The notes beneath the pieces were generated by a model. That model saw only the letters and a program-made list of their open reading frames with translations. It was not told where the DNA came from and searched no databases. 64,000 nucleotides of DNA, from the NCBI GenBank assembly GCA_963837365.1, contig CAWIMW010000002.1, forward strand, positions 868,001-932,000, in the 5' to 3' direction. Positions 1 to 9,638 of this stretch are shown here, in pieces. Positions within the stretch are counted from its first letter, which is position 1. Each line of letters starts with the position of its first letter. The translations under genes were made by a program, and so were the position numbers. The DNA is from CAWBXL01 sp963837365 (GTDB taxonomy: Bacteria; Acidobacteriota; Terriglobia; Terriglobales; Acidobacteriaceae).

Positions 1-1
1 C

Positions 2-517
2 TCGTCTACAGCTGTAGAAGTTGCGAGCGCGCATGTGCCCGGCAAACCGAATCAGTGGTTGTTGTGGTTCCGGCCGGCGATTGCTGTGCCGGTGCTGGCG
101 CTGTTGCTGGTGGTGGTCAGCTACCAAAACTTTGTGACCGTTCCGCAGCTCAAGAATGCCGTTGCTGCTGCTCAAGCGCCGCATATCCTAAATCCGATTT
201 ACTTGACCGCTGGCGCGTCGCGTGGTTCGGCAGTGCAGGTAACCATCAAACGAAATTACCCGGTTGCATTCACGCTCGATATTCCGACAGAATCCCGTTT
301 CGCTTCTTATCTGTGTGAGCTACAATCCTCATCCGGAGAGCTGGAGGGGTCGCTGCCGGTTTCAGTTGACGCTGCCAGGAATTCTGTTTCAATGTCTTTC
401 TATCCGAAGCATGGAAATTCGGGCACGTATCAACTAGTCGTCTTCGGTGTGCCGCAGGATAGTACGCCGAAAGCAGAAATCGAGCGCCAGCCTCTTGAAG
501 TGCAGGTTCAGGATTAG
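2..517 (+). CDS. Left-truncated single-pass membrane protein, possibly anti-sigma-like
   Basis: The frame is open from the window edge to a TAG stop, so the true start lies outside; the GTG at 35 is only an internal candidate. After about 20 polar residues there is one strong Val/Leu/Ala-rich transmembrane segment (codons at about 59-125), then an extracytoplasmic domain of about 110 residues that looks beta-rich. The gene is 69 bp upstream of the next gene and on the same strand as a TPR-CHAT lipoprotein. In Acidobacteriota such CHAT genes are often preceded by zinc-finger anti-sigma membrane proteins. The part that would carry the zinc finger is outside the window, so that assignment is inference only. 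Confidence 0.6.
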   Translation, partial: SSTAVEVASAHVPGKPNQWLLWFRPAIAVPVLALLLVVVSYQNFVTVPQLKNAVAAAQAPHILNPIYLTAGASRGSAVQVTIKRNYPVAFTLDIPTESRFASYLCELQSSSGELEGSLPVSVDAARNSVSMSFYPKHGNSGTYQLVVFGVPQDSTPKAEIERQPLEVQVQD

Positions 518-586
518 TCGAAGCAAGCGTTATCTACGCGCCAGCCGAGAGCAATTCTTTCCCCAGAAAATTCAAGGGAGAGCCCT

Positions 587-1372
587 ATGGGTAACATAAT
601 AGACGGTCGTACGCACACCTTTCACGCCGACGCCAGCGCCTTTGGCGGACACATCGAGCTGCCATTTAAGCAGGTGGTTGCTGCCCAGGCGCCGCTCACT
701 TTATCGCCGGACGGCGGTTACACCTCGGCTCGAGCCGATGACTTCCGCGTCGAAGGTCTGTTTTCATTCAAGGCAGCCCACACCCAAGTCTCGGGTATTG
801 TCAGCCGCAAGCGGCCCGGCTGGACTACGCTTGCGACCAGCGTGATCGAGGACTTGAACGTCGGTGAGGTTTTGACCGCCGACCGGGTAGTTGCGCAAAT
901 CATAACCGACCACCCGGCTGCGCAAGGCAAGTATGCTCCGATCGTAAACTTTGTGGGAACGCGCTTTGACAACCTCCGCATTGGAGGCACGCAACTTGAT
1001 ATCGAACTCGATCTAAACCTCTGTAACCCGGAAAAAGCTGACCAACACGGCTTCCCAGAGAAACATACGATGGACGACCCGCGCTTTCTTGCCTGCTTGC
1101 AGCAGCGCGGTCAGTATAATTCCGGAGTAAAGGGCAAGAGCCAAATCGAGTGTTCTTTGGTGGAAAACATCACGGTGACGAAGGGCAAATTGCCCGGGAC
1201 AAGGCAGGGCAACGTGATCAACATTCCGGGGTTCGGGAAGATCACCCTGGCAGAGTTGATTGTGGATTCCAATTCCTACCGGTTGAGTATGGTCCGGCTG
1301 GAACTGGGATGCCCGACGCACGGCAGCATCAGCGTGGGAAACATTATTGGCAACGGTACCAGCGCACCCTAG
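587..1372 (+). CDS. Hypothetical protein (261 aa) in CHAT cassette
   Basis: An AGGGAG ribosome-binding site sits just upstream of the ATG. The 261-residue product has no obvious signal peptide or membrane span. It begins with a Gly/His-rich stretch and continues as a probably beta-rich protein with repeated hydrophobic/charged alternation; a few Cys occur in the C-terminal half. I do not recognise the family with confidence. Its end overlaps the chosen start of the following CHAT gene by 64 bp in another frame, and the preceding membrane protein ends 69 bp upstream, so the three are probably co-transcribed. A role as structural or substrate partner of the CHAT protein is possible but is only inferred from position. 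Confidence 0.65.
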   Translation: MGNIIDGRTHTFHADASAFGGHIELPFKQVVAAQAPLTLSPDGGYTSARADDFRVEGLFSFKAAHTQVSGIVSRKRPGWTTLATSVIEDLNVGEVLTADRVVAQIITDHPAAQGKYAPIVNFVGTRFDNLRIGGTQLDIELDLNLCNPEKADQHGFPEKHTMDDPRFLACLQQRGQYNSGVKGKSQIECSLVENITVTKGKLPGTRQGNVINIPGFGKITLAELIVDSNSYRLSMVRLELGCPTHGSISVGNIIGNGTSAP

Positions 1373-3855
1373 CTGGGTTGCTGTTTCTTAGTCTGGTAAT
1401 TTCAACAGCCTGTAGCCCCGAAAAACATCCAGGTCATAGCCCGGAGGGGGAGTTCCAACGAATAAAACTGGAGTTTTTTCAAGGGCACTTAGTGTCTGCC
1501 CAGGTCGAAGCTGAGAAGGCCCATAAGATCTATTCCGCAAATGGCCCGGTGTGGGGATGGAAATTCCGCCTTCTACAGGCGGAAATCTTAATCTGGAGGG
1601 GTTTAAGTCAGGATGCTCTGACTTTGCTCGATTCGCGACTGCCTGGAAACCTTGCCGGAGGTGACCTGCAAATAAAGAAATATCTCCTGGAAAGTCTGGC
1701 GCAAGCCGCGCTAGGGAGCCTCACCGAGGCCGATGTGAACCTGCGGCAAGCCGAGCACCTGTGTGCCAACTCAAATAGCGAACTCGTGGCCGAAGTAGAA
1801 ACGGCTCGCGGCATTCTTGAAGTTCGTAATGGGAGATCGGACCATGCTGAGCCATTTTTTCGTAAGGCCCTGCAATTTGCGCGCCTGCACGATCAGAGGT
1901 TTGTTGAGGCTTCTGCCCTTCTTAATCTGAGCTTCGCAGCCACCCACCAACGTCATTATGACGAAGCCATTGACTGGGCAAACCGGGCGTCCCAAGTGGC
2001 CCATTCTTTCAATTCCGGAATTCTCGAAGAGAAGGCCCTGGGCAATCTCGGTTGGTCGTATTACAAAATGGGAGATCTCGAAAAATCGCTAGACCTGTCT
2101 CTTCGGGCGGGCCAGCTAGCCAAAGAGTTGGGGATCATCAAGGACCAGATCCGGTGGCTCTATAACTCAGGCGGAGTATACAACGCGCAGAATCAGCTCT
2201 CCCTTGCCCGCGATTGCTACGCGAAAGCGCTTGAACTTGCCAAAAACATTAATGACCCGGAACAGATCACCAACGCTCTATCGTCACTTTCGTCGGTTTC
2301 CATCCAGGAGCAGCGTTTTGAGTTGGCCGGACGATACAGCCAAAAAACATTTGATCTCGCGCACAGCCGGGGAGACCGGCTGGCGGAGCTGTACTCATTG
2401 TTAGCCAAAGGGCAAATCGCCCTGCATGACGAAAACCTTGAAGGTGCGAAACATCTATTTCTCGAAATTATCAGGGACCCGAAAGGTGAGGCTTCACTGC
2501 GATGGCAAGCGCAGCACGAATTGGCCCATCTCTATGAACAAGAAAATATGCCAGCAGCAGCAGATCGGCAATATCAATCTGCACTGGCCACCCTGGAATG
2601 CGCGCGAGGATCCGTCGGTGCTGAAGAATTCAGGCTCTCGTTTTTGACCAACGCCGCCCGCCTGTACGATGATTACATCCATTTCCTCATTGGCCGTGGA
2701 AATACCATCAAGACCCTTGAGGTTGCCGATTATGGCCGCGCGCAGACTCTGACTGAAGGGCTGGGATGGCTCGAAAAATCGTCGAACTGCGGTTCATCCC
2801 CAAAAGAGAGCGCCGATCTGCAAATGGTTGCCCGAAACGCAGGCGGGCCGATTTTGTTCTACTGGCTCGGACAGCAGCAGTCCTATCTTTGGGTCATCAC
2901 CGGCAAACAATCATCCTTCTTCAAGCTTCCCCCCGCGAATGAAATTGAATCTAGGTTGCAGCGTTATCGCAAAGCCCTGCTCGACCCGCCCGACGTACTC
3001 GAACAACATAATCCAGATGGCTTGAAGTTATACGAAATGCTTGTAGCCCCAGCGGAGCGGCTGATCCCTCGCAATTCACGCGTCACCGTAATTGCGGACG
3101 GGGTTTTGAACAACCTGAACTTCGAGACTCTTCTGGTCCCCGGCCCCAAACCGCATTATTGGATTGAAGACGTCACCGTTGCATACGCCAGTTCGTTACG
3201 CATGCTAGCGGCATCCCACGCCACACCAGCGCCCAAGGGAGGGAAGCTGCTGCTGATCGGCGATCCGGTTGTTCCTGATCCGAAATTTCCTCCTTTACCC
3301 AGCGCCAGGGTCGAAATGCAAGATATCGAAAAGCACTTCGCGCCAGCAGCGCGGCAGGTCTTTTCTGGGAACGCCGCCAATCCAGCGGCATTCTTTAACA
3401 GCCAGCCGGGATCTTTTTCCTACATCCACTTCGTCGCGCACGGGACGGCCAGCCAGCTCAGCCCGCTCGATTCCGCTGTGATCCTGTCAAAATCCACCGC
3501 CGAAGAAGATTCCTACAAGCTCCATGCCCGCGACATCATTGGGCATCCTCTGCACGCGAATTTGGTAGTCATTTCCACTTGCTACGGCTCGGGGACAACG
3601 CTTTATAACGGTGAAGGATTGGTTGGCTTATCGTGGGCATTCGTACGGGCGGGGGCGCACAATGTGATCGGCGCATTATGGCAGGTGAATGACAGGTCCA
3701 CACCGCGCCTCATGGACCGTTTCTACGCGGAAATCCAGAAAGGCCGCAGTCCTCAGGACGCTTTGCGGCTGGCGAAACTTGACTTGCTGCATTCTGATAG
3801 CAGCTTCCGCAAACCGATTTACTGGGCGCCGTTTCAGTTCTACGTGGGATCGTAG
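1309..3855 (+). CDS. TPR-CHAT domain lipoprotein (caspase-like peptidase family)
   Basis: CHAT domains are caspase-fold cysteine peptidases found in bacterial signalling and defence proteins. The frame is open from 1150, but the ATG at 1309 is preferred because it gives a basic N-terminus, a hydrophobic segment and a lipobox-like site ending at Cys35 (STAC). Residues about 60-480 form tetratricopeptide repeats (many A-x-x-L-x-N-L-G type helices). The C-terminal ~290 residues are the CHAT domain, with the catalytic His in FVAHGTAS (about His711) and Cys in ISTCYGSG (about Cys758), followed by the usual GLSWAF and GALWQV motifs. Both catalytic residues are intact. The protein is probably anchored in a membrane with TPR-mediated partner binding. 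Its substrate is unknown. It is convergent with the downstream phosphatase remnant, the two stop codons abutting. Confidence 0.9.
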   Translation: MPDARQHQRGKHYWQRYQRTLAGLLFLSLVISTACSPEKHPGHSPEGEFQRIKLEFFQGHLVSAQVEAEKAHKIYSANGPVWGWKFRLLQAEILIWRGLSQDALTLLDSRLPGNLAGGDLQIKKYLLESLAQAALGSLTEADVNLRQAEHLCANSNSELVAEVETARGILEVRNGRSDHAEPFFRKALQFARLHDQRFVEASALLNLSFAATHQRHYDEAIDWANRASQVAHSFNSGILEEKALGNLGWSYYKMGDLEKSLDLSLRAGQLAKELGIIKDQIRWLYNSGGVYNAQNQLSLARDCYAKALELAKNINDPEQITNALSSLSSVSIQEQRFELAGRYSQKTFDLAHSRGDRLAELYSLLAKGQIALHDENLEGAKHLFLEIIRDPKGEASLRWQAQHELAHLYEQENMPAAADRQYQSALATLECARGSVGAEEFRLSFLTNAARLYDDYIHFLIGRGNTIKTLEVADYGRAQTLTEGLGWLEKSSNCGSSPKESADLQMVARNAGGPILFYWLGQQQSYLWVITGKQSSFFKLPPANEIESRLQRYRKALLDPPDVLEQHNPDGLKLYEMLVAPAERLIPRNSRVTVIADGVLNNLNFETLLVPGPKPHYWIEDVTVAYASSLRMLAASHATPAPKGGKLLLIGDPVVPDPKFPPLPSARVEMQDIEKHFAPAARQVFSGNAANPAAFFNSQPGSFSYIHFVAHGTASQLSPLDSAVILSKSTAEEDSYKLHARDIIGHPLHANLVVISTCYGSGTTLYNGEGLVGLSWAFVRAGAHNVIGALWQVNDRSTPRLMDRFYAEIQKGRSPQDALRLAKLDLLHSDSSFRKPIYWAPFQFYVGS

Positions 3856-5990
3856 CTATCTCGCCCGCGCCAATACCAGCGTCACATCATCCGGCTGCTC
3901 GTTGGCGCCGATCCAATCATCCACTGCGATGGTCACAATCTCGCTGATCTTCGCCAGCGGCAGGTGACGGTTTTCCCATACTAGATCGATCAGGCGCTGC
4001 TCGCCGAATTCTCCGTAGTCATTTTCCGGCTCGGTTACACCGTCGCTGTATGCAAGAAAAATGTCGCCGTCAGAAAGCTGGACTACGCTCTCTTCATAGA
4101 CAACTTCACCGAACAGTCCAACCACGGTGCCGCCACGGTCCAGCCTGCGGATTTCGCCTCGGGTGCCCAGAATGATGGGAGGGAGGTGCCCGGCATTCGT
4201 GTAGGTCAGGGTATGCTCCCGTCCGTCGTAGAAACCCATGAACATGGTGGCGTATTTTTCTGCGGGCGTACTTTCGTAAAGCTGGTGATTAAGCAAGGTC
4301 AGCAGGGCCGCAGTGGAAACCTCGACCCCCTGGACTGCAAGTGCAACGCTGCTCCTGCCCCCTCTCTCCGCAGATTGCGATTCCCGCAGAATCGGGATCC
4401 CTTCCAGGCTGTACGCGCGTACCGCGGAGTGGATGGTGGCCATCAATAAGGCGGCAGAAATCCCCTTGCCGCTGACGTCGCCCACCGCCATCACCATGCG
4501 GTGAGGATCGACTCGCAGGAAGTCATAGTAGTCACCGCTGACCGTGCGTGCCGGACGGCAAAATCCGTGCACTTCCAGACTTGGCAAGCTGGGCAATCTT
4601 CTGGGGAAACAACTGCGCCTGCACTTCCTGCGCGATGACCAGTTCGTTCTCTAGTTTCTGCTTTTCCTTCTGCTCCTTCCAGCAGATTCTGCAGCGACTC
4701 GGACATGGAATTAAACGAGTGCGCCAGAGTGGCCAGCTGATCGTCGGACTTGACCGGGATGCGATAGGCGAAGTCACCTTGATTGATATGCCGTGTTGCA
4801 AGGTAAAGTTGGGCGATGGCACGCGTCACAGTACGGGTAAGCCGGGTGCCTGTGATCAGAGCCAAGGAACACAATGACTGCAAACACCACGGCCAGGAGA
4901 GTCAGAAACTTTCCATTCCATTTACAAAGTCAGCTGGCGCGAATAAGCGCGCATAGAGTGCGGATGGGCGGCGTGCGAACGTGCACCCAGCCAACTAGAG
5001 GGTTGAGTGTTCCCGGTTTTCCAGTCAACGACAGAGAGCGGCGCGACCACACCAGCGGTGGCGGGGGTTCCCGATTTCAAGATGCAAGGTAGCCCGATGC
5101 TGCGGCAAGTTCCCGCGGTCAAAATCGAGGTCCGCCATGTTGTGTCTTCCGGCTTCGCGCTGGTTCGTGTCGTCTGGTTTCGACGGCGGGCCCGGTAAGG
5201 TTGTCGCGAGAAGCGTGATTTCGCCCAGAGTGGCCGCGACCTATGCAGCATGATGCGGTCCAGCGCTCACTGGAAACAACCGTGAGCCGCTGCCCCTTGA
5301 AATTCAGAGCGGCTGCGCTGCGCAGGATATAGCTATTTCTGATCCCGTACAATTAACGACAGCCTCAAAATGCGCATTGGCTCCGAAATGATGGGAGTGC
5401 CGACGGGAACTTGAGCCATCGCTGCAAATCGGTGCAGCACTTCCCTTCCACATGCAGACCTGCATTAGCGGGGTACCGCTATCTTGCTGGATTAAACTTC
5501 GCAACAGTTCCGGAGAAGGCGATTCTCCTTTCTTCAGCCTGAAAGACAGATCAGGGCGATCTCAGAATTCATTACTCCCAGGCTGCGAAGCTGAGAATTC
5601 AATTCGGAGATGACGACAAAGTTGGCAAATTGTCCGGCGAAGAGGTAAAGGGTGCCGAAGGATGGCATCGTGAGCAGCAAGAATTGCAGGAATCACGCCA
5701 ATGAAGACATAGGTGACGATCAAGCGGTTGCGCAGCCGCCACAACATTCTGGCTTTCAACCAGCGATAGGCAAGGCTTAGCAGTAATACAACGGAAACCA
5801 GTCCCAGCAGGTTGATCCAAAACTTCAGAGGCTGTCCATACGAGCTGCCGAAGAGTTCGAAAGTTCTCTTCAGGGCAAACAGCAGCAGGTCCATTCCCAC
5901 GATCAGGCAGGAGACACGTGCGAAACGAGTGGTGGGATACAGGCCCGCCCGAACCATCCATATCCGCAAATAACGGAAGGGAGATGCCAT
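3856..5990 (-). pseudogene. HAMP-PP2C (SpoIIE/RsbU-type) phosphatase, frameshifted
   Basis: Reading from 5990 leftward, one original gene is spread over several frames. The N-terminus (to about 5690) has membrane spans and ends in NRLIVTYVFIGVIPAIL; the frame then shifts and continues as FGTLYLFAGQFANFVV. The sensor region (about 5560-4900) is broken by further shifts. A HAMP domain lies at about 4880-4680 (QGDFAYRIPVKSDDQLATLA), then a signalling helix with ENELVIAQEVQAQLFPQ in another frame. The intact catalytic domain occupies 4596-3856, with the metal-binding DVSGKG, the NAGHLPP loop and YSDGVTE. At least four indels are needed to rejoin it. Such proteins dephosphorylate anti-anti-sigma factors. 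Whether the shifts are real decay or sequencing indels cannot be told here; the conserved protein sequence between shifts favours recent or artefactual breaks. Confidence 0.8.
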
Positions 5991-6047
5991 AGCTCAGAGC
6001 GATTATAGGGGAGTCCGGGGCCCGGCTTCAGGGATCCAGGCGCTTTC

Positions 6048-6248
6048 CTAAATTTCGGGGTAAAAATCGAAAAATGCTTCCAGGCTGGTTTTCAGCTGTT
6101 TTTCGATTTCATCCTTGCTGCCTTCGAGCAGGTGCATGGTGACTCGCGCCTCGCGGCCGTTGTTCAGTTTGAGAACGGCATCTTCGACTTCCGCAACTTC
6201 TTCGGACGGCAACAGCCGGAGCCCATAGATCAAAGTAAGATTCGCCAT
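6048..6248 (-). CDS. Small conserved hypothetical protein (66 aa)
   Basis: A short ORF starting ATG, with regular amphipathic content and an acidic, Lys-containing C-terminal half ending in FFDFYPEI. No signal peptide or known motif is seen. It is divergent from the secreted protein that starts about 60 bp away, and lies just upstream of the phosphatase remnant on the same strand. I do not recognise a function. Protein-like composition and lack of a better overlapping frame are the only support. Confidence 0.55.
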   Translation of the reverse strand: MANLTLIYGLRLLPSEEVAEVEDAVLKLNNGREARVTMHLLEGSKDEIEKQLKTSLEAFFDFYPEI

Positions 6249-6305
6249 GCTTTGATTTTACCTGCCACGTCGCAGGAATCGCTCGCCCCTGTTAAAATCG
6301 GCTGC

Positions 6306-7049
6306 GTGTTTAGGATTACTCCAATCTTTTGTATCTGCTTGGGCTCCATTCTTTTGGCCGCCGCGCAACAAGCCCCACAACAGCCCCAGGTGAAGGTAAA
6401 CATGCTGAACGTGTGCACGCCTTCGGCGGATGAGCAAAAGGAAATTGGCGCGGCATTGAACCGCATTCCCAAGCAGCCCCTGTTCTCCCAGGATTTCGAA
6501 GTTGACCGGGGACGCTCCACTCTGGATGAAACTCCCGCTTTCCTTCAGGGCGGGGCCAACACACATGTTTCTTCCGATCCATCGACCGCCAGTTGGGTGC
6601 GCATGCGCCGCGAGTTTGGAGTGCAGGCGGAATTTTCCACCGTGCAGTACTCGTTCAGTTCCGATGGGAAAAATATGTCGGAGACGCTGACCTTCCGCGC
6701 CCGTGATCCCAAAGACCTGCTGCAAGTTTCGCTCGAAGATTCCGCTGCGGCGGTAACTTCGCCGGCGGTCATGCTGGGCACAAACACACCTGTAAGCCGC
6801 ATCCGGCTGGAACGCTTTGGGAAATCATCCATTGTTCTGGCGCGCTGTCCGGCGCTCGAGGGATCTCCTGCTCCGGACCAAAGCGCCTATGAGCCCTTGT
6901 TCCAGAGTGCTACTGGAATCATCGCTCATTATCGCAGTCTGCTGGGAGCACGCCACACAGTGCCCGATGAGTTGTCGCGGGTTGCCTCCTATGGCGCAGC
7001 ACCCAAGAAACCAGCTTCTGTGCGAAAATCGTCCGCCAACAAGAAATGA
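6306..7049 (+). CDS. Secreted hypothetical protein (247 aa)
   Basis: The frame extends back to 6132, but that part overlaps the divergent small gene. The GTG at 6306 gives a textbook signal peptide (basic start, hydrophobic core CICLGSILLAAA, cleavage near AAAQQ), so I prefer it. The mature protein is about 225 residues, with two Cys, a Ser/Thr-rich middle and a basic Lys-rich tail (KKPASVRKSSANKK). No catalytic motif is visible and I do not recognise the family. It lies 62 bp upstream of the thioredoxin reductase on the same strand. Confidence 0.65.
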   Translation: MFRITPIFCICLGSILLAAAQQAPQQPQVKVNMLNVCTPSADEQKEIGAALNRIPKQPLFSQDFEVDRGRSTLDETPAFLQGGANTHVSSDPSTASWVRMRREFGVQAEFSTVQYSFSSDGKNMSETLTFRARDPKDLLQVSLEDSAAAVTSPAVMLGTNTPVSRIRLERFGKSSIVLARCPALEGSPAPDQSAYEPLFQSATGIIAHYRSLLGARHTVPDELSRVASYGAAPKKPASVRKSSANKK

Positions 7050-7111
7050 CGGTTAGAATCAGCAACCTGCGGACGGCCTTGCGACCAAATCGAAATTCAT
7101 CAATCTAATCT

Positions 7112-8050
7112 ATGACGATGGAACACATTCGCAATGTTGTGATACTCGGGTCCGGGTGCTCCGGACACACGGCTGCACTCTACACCGCGCGCGCCAATCT
7201 GAAACCACTTGTTCTCGAAGGGCACGAGCCAGGAGGCCAGCTTGCGCTCACCACGCTGGTGGAAAACTTCCCCGGATTTCCAGACGGGATTCAGGGTCCG
7301 CAACTCATCGAGAACATGCGCATGCAGGCTTCACGCTTTGGGGCGCAGTATCAGCTTGGCCATCTGGATGCGGTTGACTTAAGCAAACGCCCGTTCAGCT
7401 TGAAAGTAGGGAAAGACACCATCCTCACGCGTACGCTCATCATCGCCAGTGGAGCCTCAGCCAGGTGGCTTGGCCTCCCCAGTGAAAAAGCGCTGATCGG
7501 GCACGGTGTCTCCTCTTGCGCCACCTGCGACGGATTCTTTTTCTCCGGCAAAGAGATCGCAGTTATTGGTGGAGGTGATTCCGCCATGGAAGAGGCGATC
7601 TTCCTCACCCGTTTCGCCACAAAAGTCACACTCATTCACCGCCGCGACCAGTTCCGGGCATCCAAGATCATGCTGGAGCGGGCGCAGCAGAATGAAAAGA
7701 TCAAGTTCATGCTTGATACCACCGTGGAAGATGTTTACGACGTCGGCAAAAAGGAAGTCACCGGCCTCAAGCTGCGCAATGTACGGACACACAAAGTATG
7801 GGACTACCCCACCAGCGCCATGTTCCTGGGTATCGGACACATTCCCAATGCGCGCATGTTTGAAGAACAATTGGACACCGATAACGATGGATATCTCCAG
7901 ACCACGCACTATGTGCATACCCGCGTCCCCGGCGTGTATGCCTGCGGCGATGTGCAGGACCGGCGTTATCGCCAGGCAATTACCGCTGCCGGAACCGGTT
8001 GCATGGCTGCCCTGGAAGCAGAAAAGTTCCTGGAAGCAGAAGGCGAATAA
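7112..8050 (+). CDS. trxB: Thioredoxin reductase (FAD/NADPH)
   Basis: This flavoenzyme passes electrons from NADPH to thioredoxin in the cytoplasm. The 312-residue length fits the low-Mr bacterial class. The FAD site is GSGCSG (residues about 12-17) rather than the usual GxGPAG. EGHEPGGQL and ENFPGFP follow. The redox pair is Cys136-x-x-Cys139 in CATCDGFFF. The NADPH site is GGGDSAMEEA followed by HRRDQFRAS, and the C-terminal FAD motif is VYACGDVQD. All catalytic elements are present. The start at MTMEHIR is supported by the spacing to the FAD motif; the second Met (7118) is an alternative. Confidence 0.95.
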   Translation: MTMEHIRNVVILGSGCSGHTAALYTARANLKPLVLEGHEPGGQLALTTLVENFPGFPDGIQGPQLIENMRMQASRFGAQYQLGHLDAVDLSKRPFSLKVGKDTILTRTLIIASGASARWLGLPSEKALIGHGVSSCATCDGFFFSGKEIAVIGGGDSAMEEAIFLTRFATKVTLIHRRDQFRASKIMLERAQQNEKIKFMLDTTVEDVYDVGKKEVTGLKLRNVRTHKVWDYPTSAMFLGIGHIPNARMFEEQLDTDNDGYLQTTHYVHTRVPGVYACGDVQDRRYRQAITAAGTGCMAALEAEKFLEAEGE

Positions 8051-8208
8051 CTGCCCAATTGTGAAGGCTGTTGAGCGTTCATGAGAAACGACTTAGCAGC
8101 CCGCAACCTGTTGTGGCACAAAAGTGTTAGTACCGTGCAGTGACTATGGTTATCTTTTCCCCTCCGCTGACCCTAAAGTATTCTCTTCAAAGTTAAAGAG
8201 AATCCCCA

Positions 8209-8547
8209 ATGAAACGTTGGACTGCAATCCTTACATTGCTGTTCGCTACGGTCGCGGTAGTCTGCCCGAAACCGTCGTTTGCTCAGGATAACCCCGAGGG
8301 CAAGCGCAAAGTTACCAACCGTGTAATGCCCGACTATCCTGAAATGGCCCGCCGTATGAGCCTCAAGGGCATCGTTCGAGTGGACGTGGTAGTAGGTAGC
8401 AACGGAATGGTAAAAAACGTTGAAGTCAAGGGTGGACATCCGGTTCTTGTGCAAGCAGCGGTCGCTGCGGTGCGAAAATGGAAATGGGAACCTGCTTCCC
8501 ATGACACCAAAGAACCGGTGGAAGTGAAGTTTAACGCTGACGAATAG
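8209..8547 (+). CDS. TonB C-terminal domain protein, secreted (112 aa)
   Basis: A cleavable signal peptide (to about residue 25, ending SFAQ) is followed directly by a TonB C-terminal fold: PDYPEMARRMSLKGIVRVDV, then a beta-strand pair, and the VRKWKWEPA ending. There is no N-terminal anchor or proline-rich spacer, so this is not a classical energy-transducing TonB. Such stand-alone domains are frequent in Acidobacteriota and may act in the periplasm. It is flanked by trxB and proline dehydrogenase with gaps over 100 bp, so it is probably a separate transcription unit. Confidence 0.85.
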   Translation: MKRWTAILTLLFATVAVVCPKPSFAQDNPEGKRKVTNRVMPDYPEMARRMSLKGIVRVDVVVGSNGMVKNVEVKGGHPVLVQAAVAAVRKWKWEPASHDTKEPVEVKFNADE

Positions 8548-8651
8548 TGGCCCTCTTCAGGCCTCTGGTTGACGGTGTAACCTTTGGTTGTGATAGAACG
8601 TTCTGTGATCGTCCGGTCCAATTCCCCATCAATTCATAAGGCAGGCGCGCC

Positions 8652-9578
8652 GTGTTAAGGGCGCTTTTTCTTGCTTTGTCGGAAAGCCATCGCCTGCGGG
8701 CGTTGGCAGAGCGGTCCTCCATTGGGCAAAAGCTCTCCAGCCGCTTTGTGGCCGGCACTCAAGTAGATGACGTGTTGCGTGTGGCGCAGGCAGTCAACCA
8801 GGCGGGCCTGACTGTCTCAGTGGACAACCTGGGAGAGAGCGTTACCAATCCTGACGAAGCGCGGGCCAGCGCAAAGCTCTACCATCAGTTGCTCGATGAA
8901 ATTGCCGCACGCGGGCTCAAAGCCAATATCAGTCTGAAGCTCACCCACATGGGACTTGATGTAGATGAGTCTTTGGCACATGAATTGGTAACCGGTCTGG
9001 TGGTAAAGGCCGCTGCCATGAAACCGGCGAATTTCGTCCGTGTGGACATGGAAGGATCTTCCTACACTCAGCGTACTCTGGATTTCGTGCACCAATTGCA
9101 TCGTCAACCTGGCCATCAAGGCTGCGTGGGCACAGTCATTCAGTCCTACATGCGAAGCGCCGAAGAAGATGTCGCCAAGTTGCTGGCGGCTGGTATCCGC
9201 ATCCGATTATGCAAAGGAGCCTATAAGGAACCGGAAGAAGTCGCTTTTCAGAAGAAATCTGAAGTGGATGCCAATTATGTGAAGCTGTGCAAGATTTTGC
9301 TCAAGAGCAGCGTCTATCATGGCCTGGCTACGCACGACGAAAACATCATCAATCAGGCCAAGGAATATGCGGTGCGGGAAAGGATTCCTCGGGAGGCCTT
9401 TGAATTTCAAATGCTTTTTGGCATCCGTCGTGACTTGCAGAAAAAATTGGTGCGCGATGGATGGGGCATGCGGGTTTATATTCCATTCGGGACGGAGTGG
9501 TATCCGTACCTAATGCGGCGGCTGGCGGAACGGCCTGCCAATGTGTTGTTCATTGCGAAAAATCTTTGGCGGAACTAA
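8652..9578 (+). CDS. Proline dehydrogenase (PRODH)
   Basis: This is the first step of proline catabolism: FAD-dependent oxidation of L-proline to pyrroline-5-carboxylate. The 308-residue length matches the monofunctional PRODH family. Visible motifs are LKLTHMGLDVD, VRVDMEGSSYTQRTLD, the RLCKGAYKEPEEVAF barrel strand, and a C-terminal FGTEWYPYLMRRLAERPAN typical of the flavin/substrate site. The start chosen is GTG. No P5C dehydrogenase lies next to it, although aldehyde dehydrogenases occur elsewhere in the window. A strong terminator follows the stop. Confidence 0.93.
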   Translation: MLRALFLALSESHRLRALAERSSIGQKLSSRFVAGTQVDDVLRVAQAVNQAGLTVSVDNLGESVTNPDEARASAKLYHQLLDEIAARGLKANISLKLTHMGLDVDESLAHELVTGLVVKAAAMKPANFVRVDMEGSSYTQRTLDFVHQLHRQPGHQGCVGTVIQSYMRSAEEDVAKLLAAGIRIRLCKGAYKEPEEVAFQKKSEVDANYVKLCKILLKSSVYHGLATHDENIINQAKEYAVRERIPREAFEFQMLFGIRRDLQKKLVRDGWGMRVYIPFGTEWYPYLMRRLAERPANVLFIAKNLWRN

Positions 9579-9591
9579 TACTGCAACAAAT

Positions 9592-9623
9592 AAAAAGCCG
9601 CTCGAATGAGCGGCTTTTTTTCT
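9592..9623. terminator. Bidirectional rho-independent terminator
   Basis: The sequence aaagccgctc-gaat-gagcggcttt forms a 10-bp perfect stem flanked by an A-run on the left and a T-run on the right, between the convergent proline dehydrogenase and LuxR genes. It can therefore serve both strands. Confidence 0.9.
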
Positions 9624-9638
9624 AATTCATTCTAATCT

